Part shown: one piece after another, positions 1 to 7,338 of the stretch
Layout of the letters: each line of letters begins with the position of its first letter
Numbering within the stretch: the first letter of the stretch is position 1
NCBI GenBank assembly: GCA_018694455.1
Contig: JABHNP010000368.1
Coordinates: 1-14,499, forward strand
Reading direction: 5' to 3'
DNA: 14,499 nucleotides
DNA from: Planctomycetaceae bacterium
GTDB lineage: Bacteria > Planctomycetota > Planctomycetia > Pirellulales > UBA1268
The notes under the pieces: generated by a model
Database searches by the model: none
Seen by the model: only the letters and a program-made list of their open reading frames with translations
What the model was told of the DNA's origin: nothing
Position numbers and translations under genes: made by a program

Positions 1-1234
1 ACCCATTGAGGCCACCCTCTGCTGAGGCACCATTATCACCGACTATGTAGTAGATAAGGGTGTTGTCGAGAACCTGCAGCTTTTCAAGGGAATCTACAAT
101 GCGACCAATGTGGTGGTCTGTGTACTCAACAAAACCAGCATAGACTTCCATTTCACGTGCAAGGACTGGCCTGAAATCTTCGGGAATATCTTTCCAACGT
201 GGCGCCTCTGAATTCTCTGCAGTGAGAACTGCATCTGACGGGATAACACCAAGTGATTTCTGTCGTGCGAAGATTTTTTCTCGTATCGCATCGTATCCAC
301 CATCAAACTGTCCAGCATATTTGTCAGCCCAGTCTTTTGGCACGTGGTGAGGAGCATGTGCCGCGCCTGGCGCAAAATACATGAAGAAAGGCTTTTCTGG
401 GGCGAGCGACTTTTGCTGTCCAATCCACTTAATCGCCTTGGTAGCCATATCTTCCATGAAGTGATAACCCTGTTCGGGTGTCTTTTTGTTTTCGACCGGG
501 GTCGTGCCCTCATACAAAGTTGGGTACCACTGGTTGGCTTCACCACCGATGAACCCATAAAAGTATTCAAATCCACCACCTCCAGTCGGCCATGCATCAA
601 AAGGCCCAACAGGACTGGCCTGCCACACTGGTACTTCGTGGCATTTTCCGAACTGTGCAGTGCAGTAGCCATTAAGTTTCAATGTCATAGCAAGCGGGGA
701 CATTGAATTCGGTAACACAGATGAGTAGCCGGGGGCACCGGTTGCTAGTTCTGTAATGGCCGCCATGCCTGCAGAGTGATGGTTGCGTCCAGTCAAAAGT
801 GCCTGCCGAGTTGGAGAGCACAGTGCCGTTGTATGAAACCGGTTGTATTTCAATCCGCCAGCAGACAATCGGTCGAGCGTTGGCATCTTACAAGGACCAC
901 CAAACGCACTCGACGCACCAAAGCCAACATCATCAAGCAAAACGATGAGTACATTTGGTGATCCTTCAGGAGGTCGAACCTGAGGGATGGCAGGAAACAC
1001 AGCATCCGGGTCTTTTGCATCATAAACAACAAGCTCAGGCCGAGCAGTATTTGGCATTGGAAGCACGGTACGATCTGGTTTTGAGAAAGCAGCCGTATCT
1101 TTTGAATTTTCAGCTGCCTGCGTTTCAGCTGCCTGACCAAGGGCAACGGTCACAAACATGAACATACAGCTCATTACTCGTCCAAAAGTCACAGACCACG
1201 TCTTCAGTAAAGTATTCGCTAACCTGCGTTCCAT
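1..1234 (-). CDS. Exported arylsulfatase (S1 family, long type), 3' part cut off by window edge
   Basis: The 411 visible codons form an open frame from an ATG at 1234 and run off the left edge. GAGGAG lies 7 nt upstream of the ATG. The N-terminus (about residues 1-36) is basic then hydrophobic, as in a signal peptide; Met21 is a possible alternative start. The S1 sulfatase core begins near residue 93. Visible motifs are Asp101-Asp102 (metal ligands), C139-S-P-T-R143 (the Cys that becomes formylglycine), G196-K-C-H199-E-V-P, His293 in AAHAPHH and D400-N-G (metal ligands). The GRNHH after the CSPTR motif and the GKxHEVP form are typical of the long arylsulfatase subfamily, whose members usually run well past 411 residues, so much of the C-terminus is missing here. 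The expected role is hydrolysis of a sulfate ester outside the cytoplasm after cysteine maturation. Substrate is unknown. It is the last visible gene of the minus-strand hydrolase directon. Confidence 0.93.
   Translation of the reverse strand, partial: MERRLANTLLKTWSVTFGRVMSCMFMFVTVALGQAAETQAAENSKDTAAFSKPDRTVLPMPNTARPELVVYDAKDPDAVFPAIPQVRPPEGSPNVLIVLLDDVGFGASSAFGGPCKMPTLDRLSAGGLKYNRFHTTALCSPTRQALLTGRNHHSAGMAAITELATGAPGYSSVLPNSMSPLAMTLKLNGYCTAQFGKCHEVPVWQASPVGPFDAWPTGGGGFEYFYGFIGGEANQWYPTLYEGTTPVENKKTPEQGYHFMEDMATKAIKWIGQQKSLAPEKPFFMYFAPGAAHAPHHVPKDWADKYAGQFDGGYDAIREKIFARQKSLGVIPSDAVLTAENSEAPRWKDIPEDFRPVLAREMEVYAGFVEYTDHHIGRIVDSLEKLQVLDNTLIYYIVGDNGASAEGGLNG
1108..1135. repeat. Two 13-bp direct copies, 15-bp period, within the sulfatase gene
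   Basis: TTTCAGCTGCCTG occurs at 1108-1120 and again at 1123-1135. On the minus strand this encodes two consecutive QAAE units just after the signal peptide of the long sulfatase (residues 34-43). It looks like a small slippage duplication in a non-conserved linker, and it keeps the frame. Confidence 0.8.
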
Positions 1235-1407
1235 TCAACGTCTCCTCATTGGGCTGATACGTAAATCACTTACGCAATTGTTTTCTGCGTGAAAATTCGA
1301 TGTGTACGGAGAAAAAATACCCTATAAAAAAACGAGAGGGGGCACCATGCAAAATGCGCAAACGGTCTTTAAAGGCCATATTTCTAACATTCTGCTCACA
1401 TAGCAGG
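1235..1407. other. Intergenic spacer between two sulfatase genes
   Basis: This 173-nt spacer lies between the stop of the 470-residue sulfatase and the start of the long sulfatase. It holds the GAGGAG ribosome site (1242-1247) and a small hairpin directly after the upstream stop (arms 1392-1396 and 1402-1406, 5 bp, no T-tract on the minus strand). On the minus strand a seven-T run follows a C-rich stretch around 1326-1345. I see no clear terminator or promoter. The size would allow a separate promoter for the downstream gene. Confidence 0.4.
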
Positions 1408-2820
1408 CTACAAATTCTGTCGCGAGCGACCCGATGAGAAGACGGGCCCTGTCGGCTTTGGCGGCAACGTTGCCTGCCATTCCTCAAGTCGTTTCTTTAA
1501 TTCAGAAACAACCTGAGGATACTGTTTGCCGCACTCAGTCGACTCCAGTTGATCTTCCGTGATGGCATACAACTCCACATAACTGAGATCTTCGTTTCCA
1601 ATTAATTTCCATCGATCATCGACGACTGCGTACGATCCCCAATGGAATGGTCTATTTTTTGGAGCCGGCCAAGGTGATGTTGCTTTCCAGAATAGTGGCT
1701 TGTCTCGCGTAGGAATCGCATTCCCGGAGAAAGCTTCGACCTGACTCACACCATCTGGCGTGTACCCTGCCGGCATAGTTGCACCGGCCAATTCACAAAA
1801 TGTTGGTACAAGGTCAACGGCTGAGAGAAGCGTCTGGTTGTCTACAACACCAGCAGGAATCTTGCCTGGCCAGCGCGCGATAAATGGAACGCAGACCCCG
1901 CCTTCGAAGAGTGCCGCCTTATAGCCCTTTCTGCCCCCCGTTACGCCTTTGGATGCTCCAATACCAAACCCTGCACCAGTTGCAGTATCGTAGGACAGTT
2001 TCAATTCTGTTGGACTCGATGCTCGTGCAGGTCCATTATCTGAACTAAAGATCACAAGTGTTTTTTCGGTGAGATCATTCTGATCCAGAACATCTAACAG
2101 GCGGCCAATCCGATCATCAGCGTGCGCAAGTGTAGCGGCGTAAATATTATCAGCTTCATTTTCGAGATCCCGAAACCACCAACGATACTTCGGAAGGACA
2201 TGAAAAGGCGTATGCGGCTCATGCATCCAAAGATTAATGAAGAAGGGTTTCTGTTTTTTCGTAGCTTCAGCAATCAGTGAAATCGCATGATTCACATCAT
2301 CATGAACTGGCATCTGCTCACCAGCACAGTTAAATGCTCCGTATTTGTCATAGCCGTACTCGCTCGGGAGTGGTGAATCGGGGATCATGTCATTCGCCAG
2401 ATGCCATTTCCCGAAATGCCCTGTCATGTACCCCGCGTTCTGTAGCATTCGGGGCAACAATGGAGCCGCTGGATCAAGCCAGTCAGGCATGTTACGACGA
2501 GCGTTTTGATCCACCCAGGCGAAATGCCCATTAATGTTGTACCGAGCAGGAAAGTGCCCCGTCATAACCGCCGTACGGCTCGGCGAACAGACGCCACTAG
2601 CAACCGTGAACCGAAAAAAATCTGTCCCTTCACTCGCAAGACGATCAATATTTGGTGTCTTTACGTAAGAATGGCCATGGCAACTGAGATCACCCCATCC
2701 CCAGTCATCAGCAAAGATAAAAATAATGTTGGGCTGCTCTTCGGCATACACCGACTGGCACCAAAAGCCACCTAACAATGCCATACCAAGAAAATATATC
2801 CGCAAGCGATGACGCATCAT
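1408..2820 (-). CDS. Exported S1-family sulfatase (arylsulfatase / GALNS-like)
   Basis: A 470-residue secreted sulfatase. The frame extends upstream to a GTG at 2868, directly next to the preceding stop. I choose the ATG at 2820 because AAGGA sits 10 nt upstream and it gives a clean signal peptide (MMRHRLRIYF... ending near QSVYA, residue 26). The full catalytic set is visible: Asp38-Asp39, C78-S-P-S-R82 (formylglycine site), G137-K-W-H140, H200-E-P-H203 and D261-N-G263. The order and length fit class S1 arylsulfatases, which hydrolyse sulfate esters of sugars or glycans. The C-terminal part (about 390-470) has the usual small sulfatase subdomain with a WKLI strand (DDRWKLIGNE). It follows the esterase gene after 48 nt and is probably cotranscribed with it. 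Exact substrate cannot be read from the sequence. Confidence 0.93.
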   Translation of the reverse strand: MMRHRLRIYFLGMALLGGFWCQSVYAEEQPNIIFIFADDWGWGDLSCHGHSYVKTPNIDRLASEGTDFFRFTVASGVCSPSRTAVMTGHFPARYNINGHFAWVDQNARRNMPDWLDPAAPLLPRMLQNAGYMTGHFGKWHLANDMIPDSPLPSEYGYDKYGAFNCAGEQMPVHDDVNHAISLIAEATKKQKPFFINLWMHEPHTPFHVLPKYRWWFRDLENEADNIYAATLAHADDRIGRLLDVLDQNDLTEKTLVIFSSDNGPARASSPTELKLSYDTATGAGFGIGASKGVTGGRKGYKAALFEGGVCVPFIARWPGKIPAGVVDNQTLLSAVDLVPTFCELAGATMPAGYTPDGVSQVEAFSGNAIPTRDKPLFWKATSPWPAPKNRPFHWGSYAVVDDRWKLIGNEDLSYVELYAITEDQLESTECGKQYPQVVSELKKRLEEWQATLPPKPTGPVFSSGRSRQNL

Positions 2821-2830
2821 GACACTGTGT

Positions 2831-2836
2831 TCCTTT
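2831..2836 (-). promoter_or_regulatory. Ribosome binding site that decides the 2820 start
   Basis: The minus strand reads AAAAGGAACACAGTGTC before ATG-ATG, so AAGGA lies 10 nt from the ATG at 2820. The upstream in-frame GTG at 2868 would add 16 residues in front of the signal peptide. Confidence 0.6.
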
Positions 2837-2868
2837 TCTGCACCGAAGGCTATCGAATCTGTTTCCAC

Positions 2869-4737
2869 TTACTCTATAAGCGTTATTGACTGGATCGTTT
2901 TGGCGGTGCTGCCTGTTACCAGCTCAATCTTCTGATTATTTACCGTATCAAGAACTGTTATCTCAAAGGTCGCTATCTTCGACCACTCAAGCTCTTTTCC
3001 GTCAGGCCCTTTGAAGTCTTCTCGTCGCAGAACTATTTCCTGTGGGCCTTGCCCCTCGACTATCTTCCCTGCCGAGAAGCTTCCAATATTATCCGGACGG
3101 CTCAAAAAACCACTATCCGTTCTCATCCTTACGTTGAGCTTTCTTCCCTGTGGATCGACGACAACAACCAGCTTTTTGGTGCCTCGACGATCAAGATGAG
3201 GACTTTGAAATTTATATGTCTTTATTGTTCGCTGGTCTCGTGACGACCAATTGACAAAGCCATTTTTAAAATCATCGACTGGCTCCTGGGAGTCAGCGAG
3301 GTCAAGAAGTCGTTCAAGATTCACTTCCGATGGTAGAAAAGACTGCTCTAAAGAATTCAAGGTAAATGTTGTGGTCTCACCTCGCTCGAGTGGCTGAACA
3401 TGCCCAAGTTTGTATCGACAAAGCGCAAACACATACAGCGGCAGATCCTCATGAACGGGGATATCGACTGACCATACCAGCCCCTCACGCCGAGCCTCAG
3501 CACGCTCCCAGAAACGGGTGCGTGAATTGGGGTCGTAACTGAAGTAAATTTCAGTCGCCGCAAGTCGATCTTGATTCTCTGGTGTGACACAAAATAAGGC
3601 TGTTCCATTAGACGCCGAGAAGGTTGATGGTGGCGTCACAGGAATATGCTGGTCAATACCTTTGAGGTATTGGTCGAACCAGAGATTAAGCATCGCCCAT
3701 TGTTCGGGGCCGGGCCCATGGTTTTGATGCAGATTTGTACTCACTCGCCACTTTGAATGCGGCACAAGGGACATCGACCGATAGATCCGATCGAACACGG
3801 AATGAAAATCATTCGTTGAACTTATAAAGCACACCGGACAGCGAACAAACGGCCAGTACGCACTGGCGTCAATGGTTGCCTTATAAAGTTCAAGGCTCTG
3901 GAAGTGAGCCCGAATTGAACTGCCTTCAATACCACCTGGGAAATCAACGTATTTAAATCCTGTTCCTCCAACAAATGGAACAACCGCTTTCAAGCGTGTA
4001 TCAATAGCCGTCAAGGCTGTAATCATGCCTCCCATCGAAAACCCTGATAGACCAATCTTATCAGCGTTGACTTCTGGCTGCTGCTCAAGAAAAGTAATGC
4101 CACGTCGTGCGGCAACTGATAGTAGAAACCAGTTTGAGTTTCGCGGACTTGGCACCGAATCTATCGTGTATTCATCAGGCTGGAGACTCCGCTTCCAGCC
4201 CTTCCGAAGAGCCTTGCTGTAAAACCCGGGGCCTTGTGTTGGGTCAACGTTGCCCCAATCTGTGTTGATCTCAATTCCGTCCTCAAGTGGACGCCCCAGC
4301 CAATTAATATCAATGGAGGCGTAGCCTTGTCGAGCAAAGTATTCTCCACGATGACGGTCTGCCCGCTGGCCACCGCCGTGTGCCCACACGAATGCCGGTA
4401 AACCGGTTTTTCCAGTCGGAAAGCAATAGTACGCTGCTATCCGTGATTGCGCACCTTTAAACGTACCTACAGTGAAAATCACATACCGCGTCACAACACC
4501 ATCGGCTATCCATTCTTGAACGACCTCAACATCAAGTGGCTCATTCCTCGGATCGTAGTCTTCCCAGAGGGCAACCGCTGTCTTCGGCACCTTCGCTGCT
4601 GTATACGGCTCAAATGTATCACCTGCATACACCGGCATACTGGGCACGCTCATCGCGCACAGAGCACACGCCATCAGTCGAGCCTGTAATGACAGAGGCT
4701 TCATTGCACAGCGCCACATCTTTGGTCCCTCAAACAT
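2869..4737 (-). CDS. Exported alpha/beta-hydrolase esterase (acetylxylan-esterase / dienelactone-hydrolase type) with extra C-terminal domain
   Basis: A 622-residue exported hydrolase. GGAGG lies 9 nt before the ATG at 4737; in-frame ATGs at 4719 (GAGGG, 7 nt upstream) and 4704 also fit a signal peptide ending near PVYA (residue 38). The alpha/beta-hydrolase domain spans about 80-360: an HGGG oxyanion-type turn at 120-123, the nucleophile elbow G232-F-S234-M-G, and probable Asp310 (SSTND) and His340 (QNHGPG) to complete the triad. The fold and order resemble planctomycete acetylxylan-esterase or dienelactone-hydrolase proteins. The part from about 370 to 622 is not needed for the fold. Its end (from about 560) reads like a beta-sandwich, possibly carbohydrate-binding, which is inference. 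A likely role is removing acyl groups from a polysaccharide next to the sulfatases. A peptidase of the same fold is less likely but not excluded. Confidence 0.82.
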   Translation of the reverse strand: MFEGPKMWRCAMKPLSLQARLMACALCAMSVPSMPVYAGDTFEPYTAAKVPKTAVALWEDYDPRNEPLDVEVVQEWIADGVVTRYVIFTVGTFKGAQSRIAAYYCFPTGKTGLPAFVWAHGGGQRADRHRGEYFARQGYASIDINWLGRPLEDGIEINTDWGNVDPTQGPGFYSKALRKGWKRSLQPDEYTIDSVPSPRNSNWFLLSVAARRGITFLEQQPEVNADKIGLSGFSMGGMITALTAIDTRLKAVVPFVGGTGFKYVDFPGGIEGSSIRAHFQSLELYKATIDASAYWPFVRCPVCFISSTNDFHSVFDRIYRSMSLVPHSKWRVSTNLHQNHGPGPEQWAMLNLWFDQYLKGIDQHIPVTPPSTFSASNGTALFCVTPENQDRLAATEIYFSYDPNSRTRFWERAEARREGLVWSVDIPVHEDLPLYVFALCRYKLGHVQPLERGETTTFTLNSLEQSFLPSEVNLERLLDLADSQEPVDDFKNGFVNWSSRDQRTIKTYKFQSPHLDRRGTKKLVVVVDPQGRKLNVRMRTDSGFLSRPDNIGSFSAGKIVEGQGPQEIVLRREDFKGPDGKELEWSKIATFEITVLDTVNNQKIELVTGSTAKTIQSITLIE

Positions 4738-4775
4738 TCCTTAGATCCTCCCTCGACTTGTATTAATAGCCTCGT

Positions 4776-4804
4776 ATTCGTAGCTAAGTATTTCTTGAAG
4801 TCAA
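4776..4804 (-). promoter_or_regulatory. Possible sigma70-type promoter before the esterase gene
   Basis: On the minus strand TTGACT (4804-4799, 5 of 6 consensus) is followed after 17 nt by ACGAAT (4781-4776, 3 of 6). It sits about 40 nt before the start codon, which is a sensible distance. The -10 match is poor, so this is tentative. Confidence 0.25.
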
Positions 4805-4870
4805 ACTCATACACCATTGCACGCACACAAAGACTCGGTTCAACGGCATTAGCAGTTTCACAATTCACTT

Positions 4871-5047
4871 TCATTGCATCAGAAATTCGACCAAAGCATC
4901 ACACTGTTGTCTATCGAGTATTTGCGTGATGTCGACCGTCTGTCTTGATTTCTGATACCTCTGGATAACAGCCGCTTGCAGTTCCAGAACGGCTAGAACT
5001 TTCCCCTTGGGGCCATCAAGCGCAGGCGAACCGAGCAATAGTTTGCA
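4871..5047 (-). pseudogene. Coding-like 58-codon frame without a normal start; possible gene remnant
   Basis: On the minus strand one frame stays open from just after a TGA at 5050-5048 to a TGA at 4873-4871. It reads like protein: it begins CKLLLGSPALDG, is rich in Leu, Val, Gln and Asp in the middle, and ends CDALVEFLMQ. The only ATG is the penultimate codon. A TTG at 5038 would give 55 residues but has no ribosome site. An ATG at 5048-5046, four nucleotides after the PhoD stop, is in a different frame; losing one A from the AAA at 5044-5042 would join it to this frame. So it could be the 3' end of a decayed gene, a small gene broken by one indel, or a sequencing error. I do not recognise the family. 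Confidence 0.35.
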
Positions 5048-5051
5048 TCAG

Positions 5052-7202
5052 TCACGGACGATTTTCGACAGGAAAGTGAAACGTACTCACAACGTCTCCT
5101 TCCACCGTACGATGATGCATGGTTAGTCCGCTTGTTTTTCCTTTCGATTCTAGGTGCCCTGAAAGAAACCCTCCAGCGACACGCAGAAACCGATGCGAAG
5201 GCCGCTCATCGCCTTTTTTCCATCCAAACTGGTGCTTTTCACTACCCGGACCACACCCAAACTCCCAGAGGCCTGTCTCTGCATCTACTGATGCATATTG
5301 CCAGTGCCGGTCACCACACAGCACAATGACACCATCAACAGATGAAAACTTTTGCCGTAACTGCTCGCCTTCATGTGCAAAAATAGTATTGGCGTGATTG
5401 TCTTTTTTTCCACTTCGATCAGGACCAACGATTGGCGTTGGGCTAAAGACGAGTTTGAACGCTGCACTCGATGCATCGAGTGTCTTAAAAAGCCACCCTT
5501 TTTGCTCGACTCCTAGAATCGTTTTCTCGGGACCATCCGCCATGGTATTTGGACTACGAAAATCACGGCCCTCAAGAAACCAGACCTGCAGGTCTTTTCC
5601 CCACTGAACAGTCTGGTACCGAGGTGTCCGCAGCGGAAACTGTTCCTCGTTAAACAGACGCACACCTTCTTCAAAAGTAACTGCTCCGTATCGCTGCCCC
5701 GGCCAACAATCATTCTTGAGCGTGTCGTGGTCATCTTTCAGAAAATACGTTGTATGGTTCTGATAAAAAGCCCGGTTATCTGGCAATGCAAAGATTCGTC
5801 CCCACTTAAACCGCATCAACTCAACTGTAAGCGCCCATGGTTCTGGCTTGTCGTAATACTCAATATCTCCAGCGTGAACGAGAAACGAAGGATTGATTTT
5901 TTCAAGCGATGGATACATCTTATGTCCTTGCAGCCCATTGTCCGTACGAATGAAATCGTGGCACGTGGTCATGCAAAACGACAGACTTTCCCGAAGCTTC
6001 TTGGCAGGTGCTGTCTCAAAGCCACCACGCAGCACTGCCGTTGTCTCTTGACCACCGGGCGATCGCACCTCGAGCACCGTTGCGTACCTAGTGCCCGGGG
6101 CTAAATCACTTAGATGCCACTGTGCTGTAAAGTCTCCAGCCGCGGTTGTTTTCCTCCACTGGGTAGTTTGCTTTTTTGCCGCCCGCCGCTTTTCAGGAAA
6201 ATACGTCAGGCGAACTTCGCCAGGAGCGCCAGGGCACGCCCCTATCATGTCGTCAAGCGAGGCTTCCGCGGGCAACTGCGCCGCTAGAAACTGTGCAGGA
6301 TCAGCAGCCTCTTCCAACTGCTTCAGCTGCTTCCCTGAAATTGACTGAAACTTCTTGCCACCAGAATTCATTTCAGGGAATCGTGTTGTGCGAGTCCAGA
6401 TTCCAATTGAATTCTGGTCAGCCCAACTATTTCGCATTCCATCACCAAGAAACGGCCCAGCCCGTCTTACTGGTGTTTGACTCTTTTGTGGGAGCATCGT
6501 GAATCGAAAATTTCGATACGATACTTTGCCACCATGATCAGTGAGCATGATGCGACTTTTTGTCGAAGACTGCCCAAAGTCTTTGAAGCCTGCGAACTTA
6601 CTCAGTGCAATTGTGCGTTCCCACTCCGGCCCCTCGGTGGTTATTGATGACACCAAAGAACCATTAAGATAGTGCTCAACTGTTGATCCATTGGCAACAA
6701 TTCTTGCTGCATTCCACTCCCCTGGTGGATGTACTGTCTTATCTAACGCGGCAGTTGCCAGATCATAAATTGCACCTGTTGTATGCAGTGCATCTGTGTT
6801 TGGCTTTTCATCATAAATCTGATACTCAATCCCCCAGTAGCCGGCACCCTGATACGCCTTGTTCCAATACGGTGCGCCGTGCTTGCGAACGCGATATTTC
6901 ACACCACTGTTTACTTTCGTCGCAATCTTCCAATCAAAAGACAGCTCGAAGTCAGAAGCAATTGGCTTGCTCATGATGCTCTGCCCACCAGGACGCGAGA
7001 GAGTAACTTCACCATCATGAAATTCCCAGCCAGTTATTTGACCGGACGGATTTAACGATTTCCAGAACGAAGGATCTGCCCAAGTGGCTGGATCATCCAA
7101 CTGAATGTCCTCCGCAGAGCACAAACCCACACCAACAAGAAACAGTATGGAGACTGAAATACACAGACTCATTCGACTGATCACATCCTGAATAAAACTC
7201 AT
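5052..7202 (-). CDS. Exported fusion: DUF1080 (3-keto-disaccharide hydrolase-like) + PhoD-type phosphatase/phosphodiesterase
   Basis: A 716-residue exported protein. I start at the ATG at 7202 because GGGAGGG lies 5 nt upstream and a signal peptide follows (hydrophobic 11-29, AEDIQ after it); an in-frame ATG at 7304 would add 34 Cys-rich residues with no good ribosome site. Residues about 33-237 are a DUF1080 beta-sandwich (GWEFHDGEVTL, FELSFDWKI, GIEYQIYDE, GEWNAARI, NFRFTML), a fold known from sugar-acting planctomycete proteins. Residues about 325-396 resemble the Ig-like PhoD N-terminal domain. Residues about 405-716 form the metallophosphatase: HAGD445 near the start, FLKDDHD (487-493) and GDRHWQY (630-636) match metal-binding blocks of PhoD. 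PhoD enzymes cleave phosphate mono- or diesters. A sugar-binding or sugar-cleaving front half suggests action on phosphorylated glycans or teichoic-acid-like polymers, which is inference. Confidence 0.88.
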   Translation of the reverse strand: MSFIQDVISRMSLCISVSILFLVGVGLCSAEDIQLDDPATWADPSFWKSLNPSGQITGWEFHDGEVTLSRPGGQSIMSKPIASDFELSFDWKIATKVNSGVKYRVRKHGAPYWNKAYQGAGYWGIEYQIYDEKPNTDALHTTGAIYDLATAALDKTVHPPGEWNAARIVANGSTVEHYLNGSLVSSITTEGPEWERTIALSKFAGFKDFGQSSTKSRIMLTDHGGKVSYRNFRFTMLPQKSQTPVRRAGPFLGDGMRNSWADQNSIGIWTRTTRFPEMNSGGKKFQSISGKQLKQLEEAADPAQFLAAQLPAEASLDDMIGACPGAPGEVRLTYFPEKRRAAKKQTTQWRKTTAAGDFTAQWHLSDLAPGTRYATVLEVRSPGGQETTAVLRGGFETAPAKKLRESLSFCMTTCHDFIRTDNGLQGHKMYPSLEKINPSFLVHAGDIEYYDKPEPWALTVELMRFKWGRIFALPDNRAFYQNHTTYFLKDDHDTLKNDCWPGQRYGAVTFEEGVRLFNEEQFPLRTPRYQTVQWGKDLQVWFLEGRDFRSPNTMADGPEKTILGVEQKGWLFKTLDASSAAFKLVFSPTPIVGPDRSGKKDNHANTIFAHEGEQLRQKFSSVDGVIVLCGDRHWQYASVDAETGLWEFGCGPGSEKHQFGWKKGDERPSHRFLRVAGGFLSGHLESKGKTSGLTMHHRTVEGDVVSTFHFPVENRP

Positions 7203-7207
7203 CAAAA

Positions 7208-7214
7208 CCCTCCC
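7208..7214 (-). promoter_or_regulatory. Strong ribosome binding site that decides the 7202 start
   Basis: The minus strand reads GGGAGGG-TTTTG-ATG; core GGAGG is 6 nt from the ATG. This favours a start at 7202 over the longer frame from 7304. Confidence 0.75.
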
Positions 7215-7338
7215 ACATTTACAATGCCCACATGCGCGTATCCGGCTCTTCATACAGCCTGCCAGTATTGAACTCATATTCTTTGCACCATTCCCTTTGG
7301 ACATTTCTTTATTTCACACTGACTTGTCCATGATGTGC

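Larger units (their letters stand above)
4738..5051. other. 314-nt interval between esterase and PhoD-fusion genes
   Basis: No complete gene is seen here. It holds the GGAGG ribosome site of the esterase (4747-4751), the possible promoter at 4776-4804, and a coding-like frame without a standard start at 4871-5047, which is listed separately. The middle part (about 4805-4870) shows nothing recognisable. Confidence 0.7.

Noticed and set aside
94..672. A 192-codon minus-strand open frame
   Set aside because: It overlaps the long arylsulfatase in another frame. The sulfatase frame (1-1234) carries the catalytic motifs, a signal peptide and a ribosome site, so this one is a shadow.
5727..6104. 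A 125-codon plus-strand open frame inside the PhoD gene
   Set aside because: It lies wholly antisense to conserved PhoD blocks, its composition is unlike neighbouring genes, and no domain is recognisable.
7203..7304. Longer N-terminus of the PhoD fusion from the ATG at 7304
   Set aside because: It would place 34 Cys-rich residues in front of a good signal peptide and has no convincing ribosome site, whereas GGGAGGG precedes the ATG at 7202.
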